A program made the position numbers and the translations under genes. 64,000 bases of DNA from Rhizopus sp. PT2906. Lineage: Eukaryota > Mucoromycota > Mucoromycetes > Mucorales > Rhizopodaceae. Under the pieces are notes generated by a model. The model had not been told where the DNA came from and did not search any database. It was given only the letters and a program-made list of their open reading frames with translations. Each line of letters opens with the position of its first letter. Within the stretch, counting starts at the first letter, position 1. Of the stretch, positions 1 to 9,300 are shown in pieces. The stretch is from assembly GCA_025529335.1 (NCBI GenBank), contig JAMYHX010000097.1:1-64000 (forward strand). Direction: 5' to 3'.

Positions 1-77
1 TGAACTGACGAAAAGGATTGAAGAAATGAAAGATGTTGATATATGTTATTTGGAAGATCCCACCGAACCTATTTTGG
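1..77 (+). repeat. Arm 1 of a 77-bp perfect inverted repeat
   Basis: The reverse complement of 1-77 matches 1632-1708 base for base. The match stops sharply at 77/78 and may extend left beyond the window. Both arms lie in coding sequence in the same frame. Confidence 0.9.
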
Positions 78-180
78 TTTCTCTCTTGTCTATGCAGTCT
101 TATCCTTCAAAATATCGGCGATGTCCCACAGTTCTCATCGAAAAGACCAACTTCAAGAAGAAAAATAGAGGGAATGCATA
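1..180 (+). CDS. 3' end of an unrecognised gene (partial, cut by window edge)
   Basis: An open frame begins at base 2 and ends at TAG 178-180, giving about 58 codons. Bases 1-77 are identical, in inverted orientation, to bases 1632-1708, which are coding in the recombinase-like gene on the minus strand. The same reading frame is used in both. After base 77 the DNA sequences diverge abruptly, but the proteins still align position by position with conservative changes (PILVSLLSMQS here, PILACIITINS there). I infer a paralogue of that gene with a shared conversion tract, and a shorter C-terminus because the stop comes here. Function unknown; no domain can be named from this fragment. Confidence 0.45.
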
Positions 181-683
181 GCTTTTTATAATAAGAGGTC
201 TTATGCTTTAATGGAGTCATCATCTTTCTAATTTACGTTCTTATATATTCTACTTTATTTCCTCCAAGCAAATTTTTGTTACCAGTTTTGGTCAATCAAG
301 TTTATTCACAAATAAAACTGCAGTCAAGATAGTCATTTTGTATACAATGGTCCAAACTATGTTTCATGAAGAGAAGAGAGAAAGGTAGGAAAAAAAGTGT
401 AGGGGATCAATAATCAATAACATGATAATGGGATTTAATATTGATGGACTGAATAATGGTAGATAAATCATAAAAATTGGAATCACTTTGATCTCTGGTA
501 TGTCCTTGTTCGACAGTTGAAAATCTCCAATTTTTTTGGATCCTGTAGTAATTCGCAACAATCATGAATGTTGATTGTGTTGTCAAATGGTAAGTGATCG
601 ACTATAATTTTGCAAATATTCTTGCTGCTGCTATAAAAAAAAAATTTCAGTAATTTACTATCATGAAACGTGTCTTTACGACA
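181..683. other. AT-rich intergenic stretch, no gene seen
   Basis: No convincing coding sequence or RNA gene. It separates the 3' ends of two convergent genes, stop TAG at 178-180 (+) and stop TAA at 684-686 (-). Confidence 0.6.
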
Positions 684-1749
684 TTACCGTAAAAAGGTTT
701 CCAAATCTTTACAATTGGTTGATAAACCCGCATAACCGAGAATAATTAAGCAAATTTTCTTATTTTGGTTGATGTAATTAAGCAAATCTAAAAAGTTGAA
801 TGATTAGAATCAAAGATAAATGCATTGACGACTTTTTTTTACCTTGAGCGTCGCCATCGACATTCAGTTGTTTTAAAAGATCTTCATTTTTTATCAAATC
901 CCTTTCTACTATCAATTCATTGGCATTGGCACGAGGAGAAACGAAAATCTTGTCGACCAACGATCTTTCTTTTAATCTACTGGCCATCTGTTGCAATAGC
1001 CGAATACGAGATTCATCGTTTTCATTTGTTCGAGATTTTCTTGCATAGCCTACAATGTTGTATCTTTCCTTCTTGAGATTTTGAATAAACAACTGATAGT
1101 GAGGCAAGTAATCCAGTACTTTTTTTGCTATATCATCTGAAAATCGGATTAACACAGATAAATGATATCCAAAAAATTATTTTACCAATATACTGTTCTT
1201 TTGCAACAAACAGTGAGCGTACGCTGACTTTCCCGCTGTCACATTGTCTTCTTTTCGAGTGTGCAGCTGTGAAGTCTACTTTATTTGCACACCATTTGCC
1301 AAAAGAAATAACGGTCTTTTTGTCAAATAAATCGGTATATTTCCAAACCATCGAAAGTATGTCCTTGTTGGTCAAAGATTTGCATTCATAGACTTCTTCA
1401 TTCATTGGATCACTGGGCAAGTATGTTATGTTAAGAAATTGAATAACCTGAGCATGACTGACTACCATAAAGAAAAGAAAAAAGATTAGATATCGTTGAG
1501 AACTGCCAGCTATCATCTATCATTACCAAATTGAACTTTATTTTCCTCTTGTTGATTATCATCTGTGCGTGGAATTCCTGTTGGATACAAGTGATAGCGA
1601 AATGGCCGGCTGTTTATAGTTATGATACACGCCAAAATAGGTTCGGTGGGATCTTCCAAATAACATATATCAACATCTTTCATTTCTTCAATCCTTTTCG
1701 TCAGTTCAGCAACATTAGACTCATTATACGCTTGGCAGTAAAATACACA
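684..1749 (-). CDS. Protein with C-terminal serine-recombinase-like domain (5' end missing)
   Basis: Four minus-strand exons can be read: 1749-1527, 1461-1186, 1136-843 and 787-684, joined by short GT-AG introns, with stop TAA at 684-686. The C-terminal part reads NIVGYARKSRTNENDESRIR, then a region with FVSP, and ends KICLIILGYAGLSTNCKDL before the stop. This order resembles the catalytic fold of serine resolvases (YARxS near the start, a hydrophobic strand then RLSR-xxDL), but the resolvase arginines at the second site are replaced by AGLST. The N-terminal ~180 residues are not recognised. No ATG is found in frame upstream; the frame runs into a TAA next to the repeat array at 1834-1980, so the 5' part is missing or lies across the inserted transposon (see 3543-5029). 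The recombinase link is my inference from motif order; activity is doubtful. Confidence 0.55.
1632..1708 (-). repeat. Arm 2 of a 77-bp perfect inverted repeat
   Basis: Reverse complement of bases 1-77 with no mismatch. It lies inside the first readable exon of the recombinase-like gene. Confidence 0.9.
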
Positions 1750-1833
1750 CTGCTTATTCCTTCGAAATGATAGGCATTATATAAAACAAAAAAAGGAAAG
1801 GAAAGAAAAAGGGAAGACTTTTTTTTTTCGTGG

Positions 1834-1980
1834 TGGACACTGTCCAGAACACTGTCCAGAACATTGTCCTTTTTTTTCACACTACGTGGACACTGTCCAG
1901 AATACTGTCCTTTTTTTTCACACTACGTGGACACTGTCCAGGACACTGTCCAGAATACTGTCCTTTTTTTTTCACACTAC
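1834..1980. repeat. Three tandem units with GGACACTGTCC palindromes
   Basis: Three consecutive units (1834-1885, 1886-1926, 1927-1980) of about 41-54 bp. Each begins GTGGACACTGTCC, continues with AGAA(T/C)A(C/T)TGTCC, an 8-T run and CACACTAC. Units 1 and 3 carry an extra ACTGTCC block. GGACACTGTCC is an odd palindrome. The array ends exactly where the transposon seems to begin (CAGT at 1980-1983, preceded by TA), so it may be a transposase-binding array, a remnant of another element, or part of this one. Confidence 0.8.
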
Positions 1981-1995
1981 AGTTATTTAAGATAT

Positions 1996-2012
1996 TTTTT
2001 TAGACGAGTGTG
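1996..2012 (+). repeat. Left inverted repeat of the Tc1/mariner element
   Basis: TTTTTTAGACGAGTGTG is the exact reverse complement of 3490-3506. It lies about 65 bp before the transposase ATG. Confidence 0.8.
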
Positions 2013-2077
2013 TTTCTTTTTTAAACGAACTTAACTTTTATTTAGATCTTTCACTTTTAAAATCTAAATAAAATACA

Positions 2078-3430
2078 ATGGATTTCATTCACTACAACCC
2101 ATCTGAGTACCCTCTTTTGGCAGACGATGAAAGCACCGATGAAATGGATTTTAGCGACCTAGCCATTCAGTATGGAGAAGTCCAGATGTTGATCGACATG
2201 GACACAATCCTCATTCCTGAGCTTCAGTCATCTGAAATGGAGGAAGTGATGGAAAATCTTGTTGAAACTTTTCAAGAAGTTACTATCAAAACACCTGCGA
2301 AGTATAAGAAATACGGTCAGGATCAAATTGAGCGGTTCATTCGAATGATCCAAGAGGAGGGACTAACAGTACCAAAGGCAGCAGAGCAATGCGGTATACC
2401 CCGCAGCAGTGCTTACAAACTGCTAGATGAGTTTAACGCTGGAGACGGTTCTGTACTTCCTGGCAATATTCCTAAGGCACTTAAGCGAGGGCCAAAAAAA
2501 CTGTTTCCACAACATTCAGCCTTCTTGATTGAGTTATTTGATAACAACCCTTCAATTGTTCTTGAGGAGGCAAGACTAAAGTTGTGTGAACATTTTAATG
2601 GTCTTGAAATATCTATTCCTGGCCTGTATAAACATATCCGAGAGAAGTGTTCAATATCGCTCAAGCAAGCTACAAAATACACTGTGGAGCGTGATGCTCC
2701 AAGAACTCTCGAACTTCGCTTCAATATAGTCAATCAGTGGAAAGCCGCAGGTGTCAGTTTTAGTGAAAATTGCATCTTTGTTGATGAGGCTGGCTTCCAC
2801 TCACAATTAATGAGAAGTCGTGCTTGGTCGAAGGTAGGAGATCCAGCAATTGTAAAAGTTCATACGCAGAAAGGCGTAAATATCAGCATCGTTGGTTGTA
2901 TATCTTCCTTTGGCACCGTTTGTTTTTCAAAAGTTGAACCCTTGAAGAAATCGGATGCAGCACTAATTGAAAAAGAGTTTCCTGGATCATCTCCTTCAAA
3001 GAAAAGAAAAGCTGGGAGCAAAAGTGAATCGAAGCTGATCCAGCTTAAAAAAGGTACAACGGCTTACCACATTGTCAAATTCATGGAATCAGTAATGGAT
3101 ATTTTAGATAAACACAACAAAAAAGGTATGTTTATCGTCATGGACAACTGTAGGATCCATCACTCTCGTTTTGTCGTAGATGCAATCAATCAACGTAGCT
3201 ACAAACCACTATTCATGCCCCCATACTCGCCCTTTTTGAACCCTATCGAAGAATGCTGGTCCAAGATCAAGAAAAACATAAGAAGGAATCCACTCAATAA
3301 ATCAGACATGCTTACACCTCGTATTGCTGAGGCTTGTAAACAAGTTACTGTTGCCGATTGTCAAGGCTGGATACGACATGCTGAAAGTTACTGGGATCGA
3401 TGTATAGAAAGAGAAGTTGGGTTGAAATAG
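2078..3430 (+). CDS. Tc1/mariner-family (IS630 superfamily) transposase, intact
   Basis: A single uninterrupted exon of 450 aa. After an acidic N-terminus (residues 1-75) comes a helix-turn-helix of the homeodomain type (about 83-125, with LTVPKAAEQCGIPRSSAYKL). The DDE catalytic domain follows: first Asp in FVDEAGFHSQLMRSRAWSK (about 237), second Asp in IVMDNCRIHHSR (about 350) and Glu in PPYSPFLNPIEECWSKIK. There are 34 residues between the second Asp and the NPIE Glu, so DD34E. A basic linker rich in Lys/Ser (PSKKRKAG) lies between the first two catalytic residues and could be a nuclear signal. The ATG at 2078 is the first in frame and sits just inside the left repeat. All catalytic residues are present, so it may be active. 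It catalyses cut-and-paste transposition into TA sites. Confidence 0.93.
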   Translation: MDFIHYNPSEYPLLADDESTDEMDFSDLAIQYGEVQMLIDMDTILIPELQSSEMEEVMENLVETFQEVTIKTPAKYKKYGQDQIERFIRMIQEEGLTVPKAAEQCGIPRSSAYKLLDEFNAGDGSVLPGNIPKALKRGPKKLFPQHSAFLIELFDNNPSIVLEEARLKLCEHFNGLEISIPGLYKHIREKCSISLKQATKYTVERDAPRTLELRFNIVNQWKAAGVSFSENCIFVDEAGFHSQLMRSRAWSKVGDPAIVKVHTQKGVNISIVGCISSFGTVCFSKVEPLKKSDAALIEKEFPGSSPSKKRKAGSKSESKLIQLKKGTTAYHIVKFMESVMDILDKHNKKGMFIVMDNCRIHHSRFVVDAINQRSYKPLFMPPYSPFLNPIEECWSKIKKNIRRNPLNKSDMLTPRIAEACKQVTVADCQGWIRHAESYWDRCIEREVGLK

Positions 3431-3489
3431 CTGAAGCAATAGAGTACTTGTCTCCAACATTTAATTAGTAAATGCATCTGAAATAATAT

Positions 3490-3506
3490 CACACTCGTCT
3501 AAAAAA
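3490..3506 (-). repeat. Right inverted repeat of the Tc1/mariner element
   Basis: CACACTCGTCTAAAAAA is the exact reverse complement of 1996-2012. It lies 60 bp after the transposase stop. Confidence 0.8.
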
Positions 3507-3542
3507 TTTTTTATTTGTCTAATTTTTTTTTTTTTTTTTTTT

Positions 3543-3942
3543 GAAAATCGTCTCAATTTCAAGTTGAAATACTGTACCATCGGCAATAGAGTCAAGCCAC
3601 ATTCAAAAGCTCTCCATCTTTTACAGTCTTTCAAAGAATACTGGATTACAGTCATCGTATTTTGCATGGTTTGAACTGAATAGACATGCACTTTTTTTAA
3701 AGTGGTAACACTTGCGCTTGAGTAACGACACATCACATTCATTAATGCATCTGCTGTACTCTTGATATTTTTAAGTGAGTCTTGCAAAGTATGGTCAAGA
3801 TTGGCTACTATATTTAATCTATTTAAAGTATATCAGAATTATGAATTGTTTAAACATCTTAACACTATACCCCGGGGATTCTATTATCATATTTGCTTCA
3901 TTTTTGTCATTATATCTGATTCTGTCTAAAAGGCGCGTTGAT

Positions 3943-3984
<42 letters not shown>

Positions 3985-5029
3985 TCGCAAGAAAGATTAC
4001 ACTGGCTGCGCTTTTGTCCTTTTTTCCACACCTAAAATTGACTTAGTTGATTTTCTATGAAAGCTGTTATTCCTCCCTTACCATTTGAAGATAACAATCC
4101 AGTCAGGTCGCCGAAATACTTCCATAATTGAACTACAACCCCTACAAACATGGTTCTTTCATCATTTGTAGGCATAGGAGAAATTCTCGGTATATTGATT
4201 CCAAAGTCAATCATGGAGTATTTGGTGAAACGGTTGAAATCAGAGCTATGACAATGGAGTAACGAAACTTTGTCATCAAATCGCCTCTTTTCAATAAAAA
4301 TGCATTGATCAAAAAAATCACGGGCGCCTTCAATACTGTCAAAGTATACATTCTTCCTTTGTTGCTCTTTGATTTTTCTAAAGTGTTCCAAAAGTTCAGG
4401 AGATACATAAGTAACGTTAGTGCTGAGACAAATATCAAACCATTTGCTTAGATTTGTCATGTTTTCTTCTTTGATAATAGGCACATTGGCTGATGTAGCA
4501 ATTGATGGTGAGATAATATCATATGACCTGTTTTTGGCCTGCACCTCCAGACTGACTTTCTGTATCATCTGTAATATCGCAAAACTAATAATGAAGCTCG
4601 TTAAGAGGTTAATACAACAAATAGAAACTAAAAAAAATTACTCGTCTTTTTTCGCGGTGTTGGCGTAGATTTTCTCCAATAAGCTCATTATTAGTAATCC
4701 CCACTTCTTCGTCTCTTTCTTTTATGGAACCCTCCAATCTATGCTTCCTTTCTTCTGTTTGATACAATGATAAGAAACTTCTCTTCACAGCTACCTGTTC
4801 AAAATACTTGAGAAATCTTTTGATGTAAGATTTTTTCCCTTTGGGAAAGTTGCTTAAATCTGTTATTGTTTTTAGGGTATTGACTGTGTTTTGATAAAGT
4901 AACAGTGTTTACTAAGCTCTTTTCTTTTATTGTTTCTGGGCACTTGGGTAATCGTAAATTACTCATTGAGGTATTAGTTGTAGCTGTGGTTGTTGTTAGT
5001 GCTCGTGTAAATGTGTAGAATAAAAGCAA
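3543..5029 (-). pseudogene. Unrecognised multi-exon gene, 3' end cut by the transposon
   Basis: Several minus-strand open segments look like exons. 4568-4032 reads from MIQKVSLEVQAKNRSYDII through FVGVVVQLWKYFGDLTGLL. Upstream, across an intron ending at 4569, is a segment with YIKRFLKYFEQVAVKRSF and RKHRLEGSIKERDEE (about 4840-4640). Downstream a segment contains STRLLDRIRYNDKNEA (about 3944-3870), and the last one (about 3790-3543) contains LKNIKSTADALMNVMCRY and ends LLPMVQYFNLKLRRF. Reading then stops in the T tract and transposon at 3542. The family is not recognised. It lies on the same strand as the recombinase-like gene at 684-1749, which lacks its 5' end, so the two may be one gene split by the element. 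Exon joins in the middle are uncertain. Confidence 0.5.
3945..3981. repeat. 37-bp poly-T tract (poly-A on the minus strand)
   Basis: Uninterrupted T from 3945 to 3981. On the minus strand it is poly-A following a ~50-bp block (about 4031-3982). The block could be the body of a small retroposed sequence, or the tract may lie in an intron of the interrupted gene. Confidence 0.9.
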
Positions 5030-5919
5030 AGAAGTGATGAGTCTCTGTTTATCCTTTTATTAGATTATATTAAAAGAGGTCGGGGTACTAATTAAGGTAC
5101 ATGTAGTTAAGTCAAATGTAATCTCACACGTAAAGATTAGTATTAGACATGGTCAAATACAACACTCATGACAACAATGAAACTTATAACTGAAAAAGAT
5201 ACGTTGTATTTTTTTTAATTTGACCATGTCACAGATGTCCGTTTTCAAGATATGATCTGAGTCCAAGTCTGTTGTAGACATGACATACAGATTTGCAATT
5301 ATCACTATAAGTTGCACTGTGCCAGACATCGTTTCTTTTCCCTTTCCTCCCTCATTTTTCACTTCTTTCAAATAATACTTATATTTGAGGAATACTTAGC
5401 ATGCTCACCTGGCGCGCTCACTTTTTTTTATGCGCACCTCACTTTGTTCTGTTTTCACACTCAGAAATATACTTTGTTGTGAGCGGCCAAGCCATCAGTC
5501 CTTGAATCCACACTTCTCTGGCTCTCCTGACAACTTCTAGAAATCCATAGCTCTCTAAGATCCGCTTTCTAGCAAATTATTCATAAGCTTTGGAAATTAT
5601 ATAAAAATGAATTCAATTTGAAAATAAAGATCATCATCTTTTACACAGAATAATAACAAGAAGTTATCTTTTATTTTTCTTGTGGCTCTATCTCATCTCT
5701 AAATTAAAATCCAGTTACCCTTCTCATTTTAGAACTTAGAAAAAAGCTTTAACAATTCCTGCCAAATATATCTCGTATGCATTGCCATTTTTGGTCAAGT
5801 TTACTGCTAAATTTAGTAAGGCTTTTCTGCCAATAAAAAAAGAAATGACTGCCATAATTTTCAAAATGTTCCAGTAGACTTGTCGTGACTGAATAAATTA
5901 TCATGCATTTTTAAGTAAA
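5030..5919. other. Intergenic, no gene seen
   Basis: AT-rich sequence with no open frame that looks coding. It separates the decayed left gene from the Tma17-like gene and presumably contains the latter's promoter. Confidence 0.55.
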
Positions 5920-6279
5920 ATGAATATGACTCAATTAAGAAAAGCACTGAACGAATTGCCAGCAACTAGTTTGATTTCAGAAGTACACGAGATTCAAAAC
6001 TGTATAACTCATTTAATAAAATCAAATCATGAAATGAAAGAATTTGATACAGAGCAAAACGACCCTGACTTGACTCAGGCAATAAAAGAAAATCAAGACT
6101 TGATTCAAAAAAAACAAGAACAAATCAACTTGACACTTGAAGTCATTAGAGAACGTTTGGGTGAAGCAGCATGGCGAGAAGTAGGAAGTGACATTAAAGC
6201 ATTTAAAGAAAAATATGCTCAAGAATTGCAGTTGGAAAAGAAAGAAGAAAGAATGGAAGAAGACGGCGTGTATTTATAA
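5920..6279 (+). CDS. Tma17/Adc17-like proteasome assembly chaperone (predicted)
   Basis: Single exon of 119 aa, helical and highly charged, with no membrane segment. Two blocks match the pattern I know from yeast Tma17/Adc17, a chaperone that binds Rpt6 and helps assemble the 19S proteasome base: SEVHEIQNCITHLIKSNHEM (about 19-38) and DPDLTQAIKENQDLIQKKQE (about 48-67), followed by a coiled-coil-like tail. Length is in the range of that family (~150 aa in yeast). The start MNMTQL is the first ATG; a second in-frame ATG is two codons on. Its stop is 52 bp from the stop of the convergent helicase gene at 6332. The family call is from memory of the motif pattern and is moderate. Confidence 0.55.
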   Translation: MNMTQLRKALNELPATSLISEVHEIQNCITHLIKSNHEMKEFDTEQNDPDLTQAIKENQDLIQKKQEQINLTLEVIRERLGEAAWREVGSDIKAFKEKYAQELQLEKKEERMEEDGVYL

Positions 6280-6331
6280 ATAGTAATTAGCTATTTCTAT
6301 ACTATTATAAAGTAAATTTTACAAACATGTC

Positions 6332-9300
6332 TTATGAATTTTTACTTGGCTGTCCAGGCCAAGCGGATTCTTCGGACCCATCAAATTCACCATAAAAACG
6401 ATTAGATTCTATCACTCGATGTTGTGTGCCTCCAATTGGCGCATTGCACTCAGGACAGCGAGATACCTCTGTTGCTCCACCACAGTCACCAACAAAGTAA
6501 GGGTGCTTGTTTGGGCAGACAAACCATCTTCCACCCACAATGTTGAACATACCACTCTTGATTTCTTCATTCATTGCACGAATGATTTGATTCTTCTCTT
6601 GTGGTGTCAGTTTCTGTCTTTGAACTTCAATTTGGCGCTTGACATCATTTACAAGAGATACTTCATGTTTGATATACTGATTATATCTATGAGCGGTGTA
6701 AATGTTCTTTTTGCAGTTTGGGCACTCCCAAAGCTTGATCACACTATGCTCGCCGCTTTGTGTTCTATGCTTGAAGAAAGTGTCCATAGCGGGTGCAGAG
6801 AATACTAATGTATGTGTTAATGACAATCACATAAATATTTTCTTGGTTTCATTATCTTACCGCAACCGCATTCAGGCAACATGTATATTTTCTCATCCGG
6901 ATCGAACTCAGACAAGGTTCTAAGAGTGATGGAGCACTCTAGATCCGGATTGCACAAATCACAAGGGGGGCAGGGTTCACCACAAAAGCCACGACAGGGA
7001 TGTCTAAAGAAAAAGAAAAAAAAGTATTAAGATCATTCATAAACATGATTCAATGCTATGTACGAGCAGCCAAGTCTCTTTTTACATGGTTCATCGCAAG
7101 CAGGTCGATCACATGGCTAACATGTACATATTAGTCAATTGATAGACATTTCTCTCTCTCTCTTTTTTTTTTTTTACCTCATAACACCTTTTTGTACATT
7201 TATAGTGTTCGCATTGATATGGACAAGGATTTACGCACATGATACATTCAGAAAAGCAAGGTCGACTACATTTATAGCCGTGTAAACAGACATAATTACA
7301 TTTCTCTAAGCATCTTTGAGTATGATCATTCGAACTGGAGCAGCCTATTGTAATAGATTAGTAATCTATGTGTACATAATAATGTATATACGAACCCTTA
7401 GCACAGCGATGACCGCAGATCAATTCTTTTAAACAAGCACCAGGGCAATACATACGTGCATGTGAGTGGTCGCTTCCACACTATATATGCATATTAGTTC
7501 ACATAGCTTTATGTTTCCTTTTTAAAAGCTATTTACCATTTCTTCGCAGCTATGTAATCCACATTCATACAGTTTATTACAGATTTCACCACAAACAACT
7601 TGCTCACTGCATCTCTTTTCAACGCGATGGCCACAGCTTAATTCTGCCGTTTCCTTGACGTTGCAAATGATTTTCGAAGCTCGCCCCGCATTGTAGCATT
7701 GAAGGGTTACTTTGTGTTTGCATCGAGGCAAGGCAACCTCGACAGACTGAAGACACTTGATGGCATACATACGCTGAGTATCCTTGCACTGACCTTTGTA
7801 TTCATGGCCGCAAGGTAGTTCAATGGTTATTTCTTCAAGACAATCAGGACAGCCACCTTCTTTGTTACATTCAAAGCAAAGTCTAGAACATTCATGTGTG
7901 CAAAGTGTCGGTCGAGGACGTGTACAAGGTGCTCTACAGACAACTTCGCCGTGGCTACCATAGTGACAAATCTCTGGGCAGACATGACCGTCACTCATCA
8001 AGGCATTACAGGGTCGACTACATCCTCCATTTCTCACAGGCTGGAATTCCGTCCAGTAGCCTACTGACGTAAGTTCACCGTGTTGATAACATATCAAGGG
8101 AATGCGCGCGCCATATAGGCCAATTTCGCGCATATAATCCGCGAATTTCTGCCAACGAGAATGCACTGTATCTCGTATTGGTTTGCCTACAATGTAAATG
8201 CCATATTTTGCTTTGGTCAGGGCTTCAGATAAATTATCCTCGAGTGATCTTGATCGACCAGGAGTGGCTGTGCTGATTATTGTAAACCAATAGTCTCTGC
8301 CTGGGTGTTGATCCACTCGCTCAACCACGATTCTATCAAGGTTCTTGCTGAACATGGTGCGCTTGGGTACATCTGTCTTTAAGCAGTTACGAATTAGGTG
8401 TTTTTGTAGGTTACACATCGTTAACACTGCGACTTTGGCATTTTGGCTGTATGGCTGCTGTATAATGTAGGTAGCAAGGTGAGCGATGAATTGAGCTTCG
8501 TCTATATCCGCTTGTGCAATGGGTGTAGAGGAGAAATGGACATGCCTCATCGAAGACGAACGAGGAGAGCGTGAAGGCTGATAATCAATGTAGAACATAC
8601 GGTGAGTTAATCCCATCAATGAAGTCTGCTTGCTATCCCTCATGTTCTCGTTGCAGGTTGCCAATGGAGCTGTGATCAGTAGAGATGATGCTTTATCCTT
8701 GTTGCTATTAAACTTATCAAGAATATTGGCCACTTCGGAATGCATACGCCACTGCTCTTCAAGTCGAACAACCTCGCTTGCTGAATTTTTCTTCCATCGT
8801 TCAAACAGTGACGTGTCCATGTAGCGAGGGTCACCCTTGAAGGGATTGCATGATACACGCGGACGCGAGGACGCTTCTGCGTTGCCTAAGAGAACGAGAT
8901 GCTCCACACGAGGACCAACGATAATGGGCATCAAGGTTGACTCTAGGATCTCCGACGCTTCATCTGCAATCACACATCTAGGCCAAAGTTTAGTGAGCCA
9001 TGACTGATGTGCTGCCGCAAAGTCAGCTGTAATACCAATCACACGATTAAACCGAGTTACATAAGCCCATCGCTTCGTAGTCAAATGGTCAAGCTCTTCA
9101 GCAGTTTGAGATTGTTCCTTGATTAAATCATGTAGCTCGCGATCAATGTAGTCCAAAATTAAATCAGTTGTCTTGTTGATAATCTTGTCCTTGGTTTTTT
9201 CGGAAATAGTCCATATGTCTTTATCCCCAATTTCCTTCCAAATTTGCACCAAATTGTCACGAAGATCACTTCCAAGTGATTTTGAAGTTTCGAAGGGCCA

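Larger units (their letters stand above)
1980..3522 (+). mobile_element. Tc1/mariner-type DNA transposon
   Basis: The transposase gene is flanked by a 17-bp perfect inverted repeat (1996-2012 and 3490-3506, core TTTTTTAGACGAGTGTG). The left end probably starts CAGTTATTTAAG at 1980 directly after a TA, as expected for this superfamily. The right side does not mirror the outer 16 bases and runs into a 20-T tract at 3523-3542, so the right terminus is degenerate or unclear and the limits are approximate. The unbroken transposase suggests a fairly recent insertion. Confidence 0.75.
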
